Assembly: GCF_014656055.1 (NCBI RefSeq)
Contig: NZ_BNBR01000001.1
Coordinates: 1,364,001 to 1,428,000, forward strand
Length of the DNA stretch: 64,000 nt
Source: Streptomyces griseosporeus
GTDB lineage: Bacteria > Actinomycetota > Actinomycetes > Streptomycetales > Streptomycetaceae
Direction of reading: 5' to 3'
The position numbers and the translations under genes are program-made. Shown here one piece after another: positions 50,666-59,554 of the stretch. The notes beneath the pieces are model-generated. The model worked only from the letters and a program-made list of their open reading frames with translations, did not search any database and had not been told where the DNA came from. Numbering within the stretch: the stretch's first letter is position 1; each line of letters starts with the position of its first letter.

Positions 50666-51970
50666 CTACGCCGTCCGCAGGAAGCGGTCCAGCACCCGCA
50701 CCCCGAAGTGCAGCGCCTCCACGGGTACCCGTTCGTCGACGCCGTGGAAGAGGGCCTGGTAGTCGAAGCCCTCGGGCAGCTTCAGCGGGGCGAAACCGTA
50801 GCCGGTGATGCCGAGCCGGGAGAACTGCTTGGCGTCGGTGCCACCGGACATGCAGTACGGCACCACGTGGCCCTCGGGCGCGAACTCCTCGACGGCCGCG
50901 CGCATCGCCGCGAACGTGGGCGAGTCGACCGGCGCCTGGAGGGCGACCTCGTGGTGGTGGAACGCCCAGTCCACGTCGGGGCCGGTCAGCTCGTCGATGG
51001 TGGCGCGGAACTCGTCCTCGTGGCCGGCGAGGTAGCGCCCGTCGACGTAGGCGACGGCCTCGCCCGGGATGACGTTCACCTTGTAGCCGGCGTTCAGCAT
51101 GGTCGGGTTGGCGCTGTTGCGGATGGTGGCCTCGACCAGCTTGGCGGCCGGGCCGAGCTTCTCCAGCAGGCCGTCCACGTCGTCCAGGCCGGCGTCGAGG
51201 CCGTACAGCGCGGCGAGTTCGGTGAGCGCGGCGCGCACGGTCGGGGTGAGCCGCAGCGGCCACTGGTGCTCGCCGATGCGGGTGACCGCGGCGGCGAGCC
51301 GGGTCACCGCGTTCTCCCGGTTCACCTTGGAGCCGTGCCCGGCCCGGCCGCGCGCGCTGAGCTTGAGCCAGCCGGTGCCCCGCTCCCCCGCGGCGATCGG
51401 GTAGATCTGCCGTCCGCCGCCGTCGTGGAAGGTGAACGCGCCGGACTCGCTGACGCCCTCCGTGCAGCCCTCGAACAGCTCCGGGTGCCGGTCGGCGAGG
51501 AAGCCGGAGCCGTCCTCTGCGCTGTCCTCCTCGTCGGCGGTGAAGGCGACGACGATGTCCCGGCGGGGCCGGAAGCCCTCGCGGGCCCAGGCGCGCACGA
51601 CGGCGAGGATCATCGCGTCCATGTTCTTCATGTCGACGGCGCCGCGCCCCCACACGACCCCGTCGCGGATCTCCCCGGAGAACGGGTGGACGCTCCAGTC
51701 CAGGGCCTCGGCCGGGACGACGTCGAGGTGGCCGTGGACGAGCAGCGCGTCGGCCGACGGGTCGGTGCCCTCGATGCGGGCGACGACGTTGGTGCGGCCC
51801 TCGGTGCGTTCCAGGAGCACGGGCTGAAGGCCCGCCCCGGCGAGCTGCTCGGCCGCGTACTCGGCGGCGGGCCGCTCCCGGCAGTCGCCCCCGCCCCGGT
51901 TGGTGGTGTCGATCCGGATCAGCTCGGAGGTGAACCGGACCACCTCGTCCAGCGCCTGCTGGTCAGCCAT
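50666..51970 (-). CDS. M20 family metallopeptidase
   Basis: A 434-residue M20/M25/M40 di-zinc peptidase: LVHGHLDVVPAEALDW (first metal His and Asp), WGRGAVDMKNMDAMIL (bridging Asp), TADEEDSAEDG (catalytic Glu and metal Glu), and SGGTDAKQFSRLGI near the C-terminus. A dimerisation lid domain occurs around 200-320. Such enzymes cut dipeptides, acyl- or carbamoyl-amino acids. ATG 51970 overlaps the M55 stop by 8 bases. It lies second in the peptidase operon. Confidence 0.92.
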   Translation of the reverse strand: MADQQALDEVVRFTSELIRIDTTNRGGGDCRERPAAEYAAEQLAGAGLQPVLLERTEGRTNVVARIEGTDPSADALLVHGHLDVVPAEALDWSVHPFSGEIRDGVVWGRGAVDMKNMDAMILAVVRAWAREGFRPRRDIVVAFTADEEDSAEDGSGFLADRHPELFEGCTEGVSESGAFTFHDGGGRQIYPIAAGERGTGWLKLSARGRAGHGSKVNRENAVTRLAAAVTRIGEHQWPLRLTPTVRAALTELAALYGLDAGLDDVDGLLEKLGPAAKLVEATIRNSANPTMLNAGYKVNVIPGEAVAYVDGRYLAGHEDEFRATIDELTGPDVDWAFHHHEVALQAPVDSPTFAAMRAAVEEFAPEGHVVPYCMSGGTDAKQFSRLGITGYGFAPLKLPEGFDYQALFHGVDERVPVEALHFGVRVLDRFLRTA

Positions 51971-52796
51971 ACTGCTCCTCCACCGCCGCCGAGACGATCG
52001 TGGTGACCGCCTTGAACGTGCGGATGCCCTCGTACATGGTGCCGCTGGTGTACGCCACCTTCCGCTCCCCGGTCCGGGCCACACCCGGCACCACGGTGGC
52101 GGCCATGGCGAGGTGTTCGGCGTCGAACTCGACGGCGACTGTATACGGTCCGCCGTCGACGGGCGCCCGGCGCACCGCCAGGGCCGCCGCCTCCTTGGCC
52201 GCGGCCCGGATGTCGGCGGCGGTGCGGGTGGGGGTGCGGCACACGGCGGCGTACCGGGAGACGTGGTCCTTGACGGCGACCTTCAGGGCCTCCGGCGCGT
52301 AGCCGAGGGCGTCCTCGCACGCCAGGTCGTCGCCGGTGACGAGGACGACGGGGACGCCGTACTCGGCGACGACGTGCGCGTTGAGCAGGCCCCCGCTGGC
52401 GCGGACGTCGTTGAGCCAGACACCGGTGATCTGGTTGGCGAGGTAGGTGTGGGCGAGGACGCCCTCCTGGCCGGCGCCGGCGTGGTAGCCGACGAAGGCG
52501 ATGCCGTCGACGTCGCCGTGCTGGACGCCCTCCACCATGGACAGTGCCTTGTGCCGGCCGGTGAGCATCTGCACCCGCGGGTCCAGCTCCTCCAGGAGGA
52601 GGTTGCGCATGGTCCAGTGGGCCTCGTTGACGAGGACCTCGTCGGCGCCGCCGTCGAAGAAGCCGAGCGCGGCCGCGTTGACGTCCGAGGTGAACAGGGC
52701 GCGGCAGCGCTCCCACTGCGGGGTGCCCGGCAGCACGTCGGCCGGCCAGGTCACGCCGGTGGCGCCCTCCATGTCGGCGCTGATGAGGATCTTCAT
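51963..52796 (-). CDS. D-aminopeptidase DppA-like (family M55)
   Basis: A 277-residue M55 zinc peptidase: metal residues in SADMEGATGV near the N-terminus, NEAHW, VGYHAGAGQEGVLAHTYL and a Zn/nucleophile His region, and YGVPVVLVTGDDLACEDAL. The family removes D-Ala from D-amino peptides. By eye the conserved Glu of the VGEIGLNA-type motif (DppA Glu133) is Gly here (ASGGLLNA); other ligands are present, so activity is uncertain. First gene of the M55-M20-S9-S66 operon. Confidence 0.87.
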   Translation of the reverse strand: MKILISADMEGATGVTWPADVLPGTPQWERCRALFTSDVNAAALGFFDGGADEVLVNEAHWTMRNLLLEELDPRVQMLTGRHKALSMVEGVQHGDVDGIAFVGYHAGAGQEGVLAHTYLANQITGVWLNDVRASGGLLNAHVVAEYGVPVVLVTGDDLACEDALGYAPEALKVAVKDHVSRYAAVCRTPTRTAADIRAAAKEAAALAVRRAPVDGGPYTVAVEFDAEHLAMAATVVPGVARTGERKVAYTSGTMYEGIRTFKAVTTIVSAAVEEQYG

Positions 52797-52850
52797 GGCA
52801 TGTCACGGTACGCGCCGGGCGGGCGTCCCGCCATGACGGGGAGGGCGCCC

Positions 52851-52894
52851 GGTCAAGCGGTCCTGGGCGCCCGCTCAAGCGGTCCTGGGCGCCC
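52851..52894. repeat. 22-bp tandem duplication at the methyltransferase stop
   Basis: Two 22-bp units: (G/C)TCAAGCGGTCCTGGGCGCCC-type, at 52851-52872 and 52873-52894, with a partial third (GCTCAGGCG) entering the stop of the methyltransferase (52897-52899). On the minus strand this places three in-series TGA stops. Confidence 0.8.
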
Positions 52895-52896
52895 GC

Positions 52897-53637
52897 TCAG
52901 GCGTCCCGGACGCCGGTCCCGGTGCCCGCGAGGACGAACCAGCGGGCGGGCAGGTCGATGCGGGTGCCGTCCGGCAGGTTCTCGGTCTGGGGCAGGGTCG
53001 TCTCGCCGGTCGCGAGGACGTCCAGGCCGGCTTCGCGCAGCAGGCCGGGGATCTCCTCGTCGGCCGCGTCGGCGGGCTTGAGGCCGTGCTCGAAGACCCG
53101 GCGCAGCTTGGGGCCCGGCCCGCCCGGCGCCGACGCCGCGCGGGCCAGTACGTCCCGCGACCCGGAGGTGAGTTCGACGACGAACGCCCGCCCACGGGTG
53201 CCGACCAGCTCGGCGACGGCCCGGGCGACGGCGGGCCGCGCCGGGGGTTCGCTCTGGTGGATGACGGCGCGCATGTACACGTTGGTGTCGCCGAGGCGGT
53301 CGTGCAGGGCCTGTACGGCCTCGGTGTCGGTCAGGTCGAGCTGCTGGAACTGAACGGCCACGCCGTCCGCGGCCCGGCGGGCATGCTCGACGGCGGCGTG
53401 CGAGAGGTCGACGCCCACGGCACGGGCGAACCGGGTGGCCAGGTACCGAGTCTGGGTGCCGTTGCCGCAGCCGAGGTCGACCACGGGCAGGGCGGGGTCG
53501 GCGTGCGGCAGGAGCAGCTCGCAATGGGGCGCCGCGGTCAGCGACGGATCGGCGTCCCAGATCGCCTCGCCCGGGGCGTCGGACGTCTCCCGCCAGTAAC
53601 TCTCCCAGTTGTCGCGGTAGTTCTCGGAGATCTTCAT
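52897..53637 (-). CDS. Class I SAM-dependent methyltransferase
   Basis: A 246-residue methyltransferase: WESYWRETSDAPGEAIWDAD (a conserved opening), motif I VVDLGCGNGTQTRYLA, VGVDLSHAAVEHAR, and a downstream LDLTDTEAVQAL and HQSEPPARPAVARAVAELV. It resembles a set of Streptomyces methyltransferases next to stress genes; substrate unknown. ATG 53637 is behind a GGGGAGC. It lies 77 bases downstream of the SpoIIE-type phosphatase on the same strand. Confidence 0.85.
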   Translation of the reverse strand: MKISENYRDNWESYWRETSDAPGEAIWDADPSLTAAPHCELLLPHADPALPVVDLGCGNGTQTRYLATRFARAVGVDLSHAAVEHARRAADGVAVQFQQLDLTDTEAVQALHDRLGDTNVYMRAVIHQSEPPARPAVARAVAELVGTRGRAFVVELTSGSRDVLARAASAPGGPGPKLRRVFEHGLKPADAADEEIPGLLREAGLDVLATGETTLPQTENLPDGTRIDLPARWFVLAGTGTGVRDA

Positions 53638-53714
53638 GCGCGCTCCCCACGGCTCGGTTCCGTGATCGGAGTATCGCGACGGGAGGGTGCACCGCAAGGG
53701 CAGGGCCCCCTCTT

Positions 53715-56225
53715 TCACCTCGTGTTCGACGCCCCGGCCCCTGGCCTGCGCGGCGGGAGCGAGTGCTCGAACCAGACGGTCTTGCGGTGTCCTGCGGCGC
53801 TCGCGCCCCATTCGCGGGCCAGCCGGCTGACCACCCGCAGGCCGCGGCCCGACTCCTCCCAGGGGTCCGCCGCGCGCAGCGCGGGCAGCTCCGGTTCGTC
53901 GTCCGTGACCTCGCACAGCAGCGCGTCGGCGCGGACCAGGCGCAGGCCGATCCGCTCGCCGGTGCCGTGCCGTACGGCGTTGGTGACGACCTCGCTGACC
54001 AGCAGCTCGGCCGTCTCCACCGCGTCGGGCAGGCCCCAGTGCAGCAGCCGGTCGCGGACCAGTCGGCGGGCGTGGGCCACCTCGCGCGGGTCGCGGGTGA
54101 GCTGCCAGTCGGCGACGTCGTCGGCGGGGATGCCGTTGAGGCGGGCCATCAGCAGGGCCACGTCGTCCTTGCGTTCGCCGTGGGTGTTCAGGGCCCGGAT
54201 GATGGTGTCGCAGGCCTCGTCCATGGAGGCGGCGGGGTGGGCCGCGGACTCGCACAGCGCGGCGAGCCCCTCGCCGATGTCGGCACCGCGCACCTCGACC
54301 AGCCCGTCGGTGCACAGCACCAGCCGGTCGCCGGGCCGGACCCGGACGCGGGTGGACTCGAAGGGGACGCCGCCGACACCGATGGGGGCGCCGGTGGGCA
54401 GGTCGAGCAGTTCGCTGCGGCCGTCGTCGGCGCGCACCAGCACCGGCGGGATGTGCCCGGCGTTGGCGATGTCCAGCTCGCCGCGGATCGGGTCGTAGAC
54501 GGCGTACAGGCAGGTGGCGAGGTAGGTGTCGCCGAGGCGTCGGGCCAGGTCGTCGAGGTGGCGCAGGAGCTGTGCGGGCGGTGTCTCAAGGGTGGCCATG
54601 GTCTGTACGGCGGTGCGCAACTGGCCCATCATCGCGGCGGACTTCAGGCCGTGTCCCATCACGTCGCCGACGACGAGCGCGGTGCGCGAGCCGGGCAGTT
54701 TGACGGTGTCGAACCAGTCGCCGCCGACCCGGCCGAGGCGGGTGCCCGGCAGGTAGCGGGTGGCCACGTCGCAGCCGGCGAGGCGCGGGGTGACCTGCGG
54801 GAGCATGCTGTCCTGCAGGGTGTCGGCGACGTTCTCCTGGTAGGTGTACATGCGCGCGTTGTCGAGCACCAGGCCGGCGCGGGCGGCGAGTTCGGCGCCC
54901 GTGGTGCGGTCCATGGCGTCGAACGGCTCGCGGTCGGGGCGGCGCATCAGCACCATGAAGCCGAGGACGACATGGCGTGCCTTGAGCGGCACGATCAGCA
55001 GGGAACGGCCGTTGATCAGCGGCCTGAGGTCGCGTTTTTCGAACTCGGCGGAGATCCGGTTGCCCATCTCCTCGGTGACCCGCGGGACGAGGACCGGTTC
55101 CCCGGTGCTCATGCACTGGAAGAACGGGGTGTGTTCGGGGAAGGCGATGGCCTCGCCGACCGGGACGGTGTCGTCCCAGCGGCCCGGTTCGTCGTTGTGC
55201 TCCACCCAGACCCGGTGCCAGACGGTGGTCACGTCGGGGACGCCGTCCGGGAAGCCCTCACCGGCGAGGACCGCGGCGCGCAGATGGGTGCCGGCGAAGT
55301 CCGCGAAGCGGGGTACGGCGGCGCTGGTGACCTCGCGGATGGTGGCGTCGAGGTCGAGGGAGGAGCCGATGCGGGTGCTGACCTCGTTCAGGAACTCCAG
55401 GCGCTCGCGGACGGCGGCGTACTCCAGCTCGCGTTCGGCGGCGGGCAGGAGGGGCTCGCGCTGCGCGTCGCCGGGGCCGGCCGGGGTGCCGGTGCGGCGG
55501 CCCGGGCGGCGGGGCACGCCCCAGTCGGGGGTGACGGGCACCCGCTCGGACTGGCTGAACTCCAGGACGGGATAGCCCAGTTCGAGGACCTGGGAGACGA
55601 TGCGGCCGCTGAGGCCGGGGCCCATGTTGGGCAGGATGTCGGGCAGCCGCCGGGCGAGTTCGCCGGAGGCGGGCAGCTCGCTGTGGCGGGCGAAGCCGGG
55701 CGAGATCCGCTCGGTGGACTCGTCCTCGTGGCCGCGTTCGCCGCGCAGCCGGGTGGCGTCGGTGGCGAGCACGAGCAGCCGGGCGGGCTCGGCTCCGACG
55801 AGGGGGTAGGCCCACCACAGGACGTCGATGCGCTCACCGCCGCCGTCGCGGGGGGTCTGCGGCGGGACGGCCCAGCCGTGCCGTCGCCGGTCGAGGCGGG
55901 CCCGGCCCGCCCGCGGGTAGGGGGTAGGGCCGCCGAGCGAGACCTCCGGGTCGCCGCCGAGGAGGTCGTCGTCGAGGCCGCGGGGGCCGGGCTCGTCCTC
56001 GGTGTACGCGGTGGAGACGGGGAGCAGGTCGGCGGCGGGCCGTCCGATCGCCTCGTCCTTGGCCACGCCGAGGAGCCTGCGGGCGCCGCTGCTCCAGTGG
56101 GAGACCAGGCCGTCGCGGTCGACTACGACCACGGCGAGCGGGACGCGCCCGGCGGGGTGTCCGGTCGGTACGCCGGTCCCGGCGCGACGGCTGTCCGTCC
56201 CGCCCCGGTCCGTGCCACGGTCCAT
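53715..56225 (-). CDS. PP2C (SpoIIE-type) phosphatase with PAS, GAF and HATPase domains
   Basis: An 836-residue multidomain regulator. PAS-like region (about 25-75: VAVVVVDRDGLVSHWSSGARRLLG variants), GAF domain (about 270-430), SpoIIE/PP2C phosphatase (about 470-680: GGDWFDTVKLPGSRTALVVGD, VMGHGLKSAAMMGQLRTAVQ, TDGLVEVRGADIGEGL), and a C-terminal HATPase of the RsbW/anti-sigma type (LVSEVVTNAVRHGTGERIGL, ESGRGLRVVSRL). It would dephosphorylate an anti-anti-sigma factor and may also bind a sigma factor, controlling stress sigma factors such as sigma-B. ATG 56225 with AAGGGG. Confidence 0.92.
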   Translation of the reverse strand: MDRGTDRGGTDSRRAGTGVPTGHPAGRVPLAVVVVDRDGLVSHWSSGARRLLGVAKDEAIGRPAADLLPVSTAYTEDEPGPRGLDDDLLGGDPEVSLGGPTPYPRAGRARLDRRRHGWAVPPQTPRDGGGERIDVLWWAYPLVGAEPARLLVLATDATRLRGERGHEDESTERISPGFARHSELPASGELARRLPDILPNMGPGLSGRIVSQVLELGYPVLEFSQSERVPVTPDWGVPRRPGRRTGTPAGPGDAQREPLLPAAERELEYAAVRERLEFLNEVSTRIGSSLDLDATIREVTSAAVPRFADFAGTHLRAAVLAGEGFPDGVPDVTTVWHRVWVEHNDEPGRWDDTVPVGEAIAFPEHTPFFQCMSTGEPVLVPRVTEEMGNRISAEFEKRDLRPLINGRSLLIVPLKARHVVLGFMVLMRRPDREPFDAMDRTTGAELAARAGLVLDNARMYTYQENVADTLQDSMLPQVTPRLAGCDVATRYLPGTRLGRVGGDWFDTVKLPGSRTALVVGDVMGHGLKSAAMMGQLRTAVQTMATLETPPAQLLRHLDDLARRLGDTYLATCLYAVYDPIRGELDIANAGHIPPVLVRADDGRSELLDLPTGAPIGVGGVPFESTRVRVRPGDRLVLCTDGLVEVRGADIGEGLAALCESAAHPAASMDEACDTIIRALNTHGERKDDVALLMARLNGIPADDVADWQLTRDPREVAHARRLVRDRLLHWGLPDAVETAELLVSEVVTNAVRHGTGERIGLRLVRADALLCEVTDDEPELPALRAADPWEESGRGLRVVSRLAREWGASAAGHRKTVWFEHSLPPRRPGAGASNTR

Positions 56226-56328
56226 GGCCCAGGCCCCTTCTCCGCACGGCTGTCCAAGATCTGTTGTCCCCCGCCCCACGGTAAGGCCGCCGTCGCTCGC
56301 CGCGGGAGACGTTTGCCGAATTGGTTGC

Positions 56329-56359
56329 GTCGGGCGCCTTCTTGTGGGCGACGCCCGAC
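56329..56359 (-). terminator. Hairpin downstream of the MFS gene
   Basis: GTCGGGCG (56329-56336) and CGCCCGAC (56352-56359), 15-base loop with an inner CGCC/GGCG pair, 27 bases after the MFS stop on the minus strand and upstream of the phosphatase gene. Confidence 0.55.
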
Positions 56360-56385
56360 CGGAACGCCGGCCCGGGCCGTCCGGC

Positions 56386-58779
56386 TCAGTCCTCGTGGCC
56401 GAGCTGGAGGTCGCGTTCGGTACGGCCGCCGCCCGCGACCTGCAGGACGGTGGCGACGGGCGGGTAGCCGGCGGCGATCACCGTGTACTCGCCGGAGGAC
56501 AGGTCGACGAACCGGAAGGTGCCGTCGGCGCCGGTGGTGAGGGTGTCGACGACGTTCCCCGCGGCGTCGAGCAGGGTCACGCGCGCGTCCTCGACGGGGC
56601 GGCCGCCGCCGGCCCGGACGGTGCCGCGCAGCACGGCGCCGCCCGCGAGTTCGATGTCCTGGCGGGTCTCCCGGGCGGCCTGCACGGTGACCGGGAGGGC
56701 GGCCGGGCGGAAGGCGGGTGCGCTGGCGGCGAGGGTGTACTCGCCGGCGACCAGTTCGGTGATGACGTAACCGCCCTCGCGGGAGCTGCGGGTGGCGGCG
56801 ACGACCTCGCCGTGGACGTTGGTGAGGGTGACGGTGGCGTCGCGCACGGGGGTGCCGTCGGCGGTCAGGACGCTGCCGGCGAGGCGTCCGGCGCCGCCGA
56901 GGACGACGTCGAGTTCGACGGGGCGTTCGCCGACGGTCACGGAGACGGCCTGCGGCTGGTGGCCGCCGGCCGCGGCGATGAGGACGTACGATCCCGCGCC
57001 GGGCGTGGACAGCGCGTACCGCCCGTCCTCGCCGCTCGCGCCCCGCCCGACCTGCTGCCCGGCGACGTCGATGAGGGTGAGCGCCGCGCGGGGGACGACG
57101 GTGCCGTCGTGGTGCTGCACCGTGCCGCAGACGGGGATGCCGGCGCTGTGCGGGGAGCGCGCGTGCGGCAGCGGGGCGTTCGCCTGGCCGGTCTCCGGGG
57201 CGGTGGCGGCGGGGGCGGCGTTGTGGGACACCAGGGGTTTCTCCTTGAGGAAGAAGGCGATGAGCAGGCCGAGGGCGAGCACCGGCACGAGGTAGAGGAA
57301 GATGCGCGGCATGGCGTCGGCGTACGCCCGGATGTAGGCGTCGCGCAGCGCGGCGGGCAGGGCGTGGACGAGCTGCGGGGTGACGGACTCCGGGTCGGGC
57401 AGCTCGCCGCCTGCGGGCAGTTCGCGGCGCAGCGCGTCGGCGAGCCGGTCGGCGAAGAGGGTGCCGAAGACCGCCGCGCCGACGCTGCCGCCGATCTGCC
57501 GGAAGTAGTTGCTGGCGCTGGTGGCGGTGCCGAGGTCGGCGGGGCGCACGGAGTTCTGCACGGCGAGGACCAGGACGGGCATGACCAGGCCGATGCCGGC
57601 GCCGAGGACGGCCATCCAGATGCTGTAGTGCAGGCGCGGGGTGTCCGCCTCCAGGCGGGACAGCAGCCACATGCCGGCGACGGCGAGGGCGCTGCCGAGG
57701 ACGGGGTAGAGCTTGTAGCGGCCGGTGTGGCTGATGAGCTGGCCGGAGACGACGGAGGCGCCGACGATGCCGCCCATCATGGGCAGCATCAGCAGTCCGG
57801 ACTCGGTGGCGGAGGCCCCGTCGACCATCTGCAGGAAGGTCGGCAGATAGCTGGCGGCGCCGAACAGGGCGACGCCGACCACCAGGCCGACCAGGCCGGT
57901 GACGTTGAAGACGGGGTCCTTGAACAGCCGCAGGGGGATGAGGGGTTCGGCGGCGAAGCGCTCGGCGAGGAGGAACAGGCCGGTGGCGAGGACCGCTCCG
58001 GCGCCGAGGCCGGCGATGACGCGGGAGTCCCAGGCGTACTCGGTGCCGCCCCAGCTGGTCAGCAGGACCAGGCAGGTGGAGGCGGCGGCGAGCAGCAGGC
58101 AGCCGAGCAGGTCGAGCCGGGGCCGCACGGCGGGCCGGGGCAGTTTCAGCACGACGGTGACGACGGCGAGGGTGGCCAGGCCGAAGGGGACGTTGATGTA
58201 GAAGCACCAGCGCCAGGAGAGGTGGTCGGTGAAGTAGCCGCCGAGGAGCGGTCCGGCGACCGAGGCGAGGCCGAAGGCGGCGCCGATGAGGCCCATGAAC
58301 CGGCCGCGCTGCCGGGGCGGCACGATGTCCGCGATGATCGCCTGCACGCCGATCATGAGTCCGCCGGCGCCGACGCCCTGGACGGCGCGGAAGGCGATCA
58401 GCTGGTCCATGCTGTGGGCGCGGCCCGCGAGCGCGGAGCCGATCACGAAGACGACGATCGCGAACTGGAAGACGCTCTTGCGGCCGAGGAGGTCGCCTAG
58501 CTTGCCGTAGACGGGCAGGCCGACGGTGGAGGTGAGCAGGTAGGCGGTGATCGCCCAGGACATGCGGTCCAGGCCGTGCAGCTCGCCGACGATCTTCGGG
58601 AGCGCGGTGGCGACGATCATCTGCTCCAGCGCGGCGAGCAGCAGGGCCAGCATGAGCCCGAGGAAGACCAGCCGGACGCGGCGGGGGCTCAGCGGGGGCG
58701 GCGCCGCGGCCGGTGCCGGGGCGGCGGCCTCGGGGGGCGCCACCGCCGGTTCGTCGTGCACCAGAGTGATCCCGCCCAC
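56386..58779 (-). CDS. MFS (DHA2/EmrB-QacA-like) exporter with C-terminal carboxypeptidase-regulatory repeats
   Basis: A 797-residue fusion. Residues ~35-520 are a 14-helix DHA2-family drug exporter: motif [14 protein letters not shown], motif C-like [20 protein letters not shown]. After a linker, residues ~555-795 contain three transthyretin/carboxypeptidase-regulatory-like beta domains: [20 protein letters not shown] ... [30 protein letters not shown] ... [11 protein letters not shown], and [20 protein letters not shown] ... [14 protein letters not shown]. The repeats are normally extracellular adhesive or binding domains. GTG 58779 with GGGGAG upstream. Confidence 0.9.
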   Translation of the reverse strand: MGGITLVHDEPAVAPPEAAAPAPAAAPPPLSPRRVRLVFLGLMLALLLAALEQMIVATALPKIVGELHGLDRMSWAITAYLLTSTVGLPVYGKLGDLLGRKSVFQFAIVVFVIGSALAGRAHSMDQLIAFRAVQGVGAGGLMIGVQAIIADIVPPRQRGRFMGLIGAAFGLASVAGPLLGGYFTDHLSWRWCFYINVPFGLATLAVVTVVLKLPRPAVRPRLDLLGCLLLAAASTCLVLLTSWGGTEYAWDSRVIAGLGAGAVLATGLFLLAERFAAEPLIPLRLFKDPVFNVTGLVGLVVGVALFGAASYLPTFLQMVDGASATESGLLMLPMMGGIVGASVVSGQLISHTGRYKLYPVLGSALAVAGMWLLSRLEADTPRLHYSIWMAVLGAGIGLVMPVLVLAVQNSVRPADLGTATSASNYFRQIGGSVGAAVFGTLFADRLADALRRELPAGGELPDPESVTPQLVHALPAALRDAYIRAYADAMPRIFLYLVPVLALGLLIAFFLKEKPLVSHNAAPAATAPETGQANAPLPHARSPHSAGIPVCGTVQHHDGTVVPRAALTLIDVAGQQVGRGASGEDGRYALSTPGAGSYVLIAAAGGHQPQAVSVTVGERPVELDVVLGGAGRLAGSVLTADGTPVRDATVTLTNVHGEVVAATRSSREGGYVITELVAGEYTLAASAPAFRPAALPVTVQAARETRQDIELAGGAVLRGTVRAGGGRPVEDARVTLLDAAGNVVDTLTTGADGTFRFVDLSSGEYTVIAAGYPPVATVLQVAGGGRTERDLQLGHED

Positions 58780-58889
58780 GTACCGCTCCCCTCGTCACAC
58801 CTGTTCACAATTCCCGCGTAATGCGACAACCACGGTCAGGTGCGACGAGTTACGGCGAAGAGGTACGGAGCGAAGATATCCACTCGAAC

Positions 58890-58916
58890 CGGTGAAGGGG
58901 TCAACCCCCTTCACCG
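58890..58916 (-). terminator. Hairpin terminator of the SRPBCC gene
   Basis: CGGTGAAGGGG-TCAAC-CCCCTTCACCG, 11-bp perfect arms with a 5-base loop, 13 bases after the SRPBCC stop on the minus strand, between it and the MFS gene upstream region. Confidence 0.75.
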
Positions 58917-58929
58917 CGGCGTGACTTCG

Positions 58930-59373
58930 CTACTTCTCGACCTCGGCGGCCAGCTTGGCGAGGACGGCGTCGTAGATCCGGCCGAGGCCCTTGGGCGCGA
59001 AGGTCTTCTCGAAGAAGCCGCCGATGCCGCCGGCGCCGTTCCAGGTGGTGGTGACGACGACCCGGGAGCGGCCCTCGCCGGCCGGGGTGACGGTCCAGGT
59101 GGTGACCATGGAGGAGTTGCGGTCCTTCTCGACGAGCTGCCCGTCGGTGGGCTCGCTGACCTCCAGGAGGCAGTCGCGGACGCGCTTGCTGGTGGCCTGG
59201 AGCTTCCAGTGGACGAGGGTGCCCTCGCCGTCGCCGCCCTCGCGCACCTCGTACTCGCTGAAGTGCTCGGGCAGCAGCTTCGCGCGCGTGCCGCTGTAGT
59301 CGGCGAGGGTGTCGAACACCTTCTCCGGGTCCGCCGCCACGACCCGCTCGGTAGTGGCCTCGACCTGCGCCAT
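58930..59373 (-). CDS. SRPBCC (START-like) family protein
   Basis: A 147-residue START/Bet_v1-like protein: MAQVEATTERVVAADPEKVF, FDTLADYSGTRAKLLPEHFS, VTPAGEGRSRVVVTTTWNGAGG and FFEKTFAPKGLGRIY. It probably binds a hydrophobic ligand; no enzyme motif is seen. GGAGG lies 6 bases before ATG 59373. It is divergent from the radical SAM gene and shares its promoter region. Confidence 0.88.
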   Translation of the reverse strand: MAQVEATTERVVAADPEKVFDTLADYSGTRAKLLPEHFSEYEVREGGDGEGTLVHWKLQATSKRVRDCLLEVSEPTDGQLVEKDRNSSMVTTWTVTPAGEGRSRVVVTTTWNGAGGIGGFFEKTFAPKGLGRIYDAVLAKLAAEVEK

Positions 59374-59510
59374 GGGATCCCTCCAGGACCTGATGTTCTC
59401 GGGGTTGCGCACAGCCAACCACCCCGCTCACCGACCACCCAAATCGGGGTAGCGGAACCGATCGTTCGAGTGTCAGGGACGGACAGAGGATGACGCTCGC
59501 ACGATCAAGG

Positions 59511-59522
59511 GAACATGTGTTC
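59511..59522. promoter_or_regulatory. LexA (SOS) box of the radical SAM gene
   Basis: GAACATGTGTTC fits GAAC-RNRY-GTTC, the actinobacterial LexA consensus core, 32 bases before ATG 59555 and just before a TATTCT -10-like hexamer (59523-59528). A nearby GAAC-N5-GTTC at 59455-59467 has the wrong spacing. DNA-damage control is inferred. Confidence 0.6.
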
Positions 59523-59554
59523 TATTCTGGGTCCAGTGCTACCGAGGAGGCGTC

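Noticed and set aside
59455..59467. GAAC-N5-GTTC as a second LexA site
   Set aside because: Spacer is 5 bases; LexA boxes need 4. The real box is at 59511.
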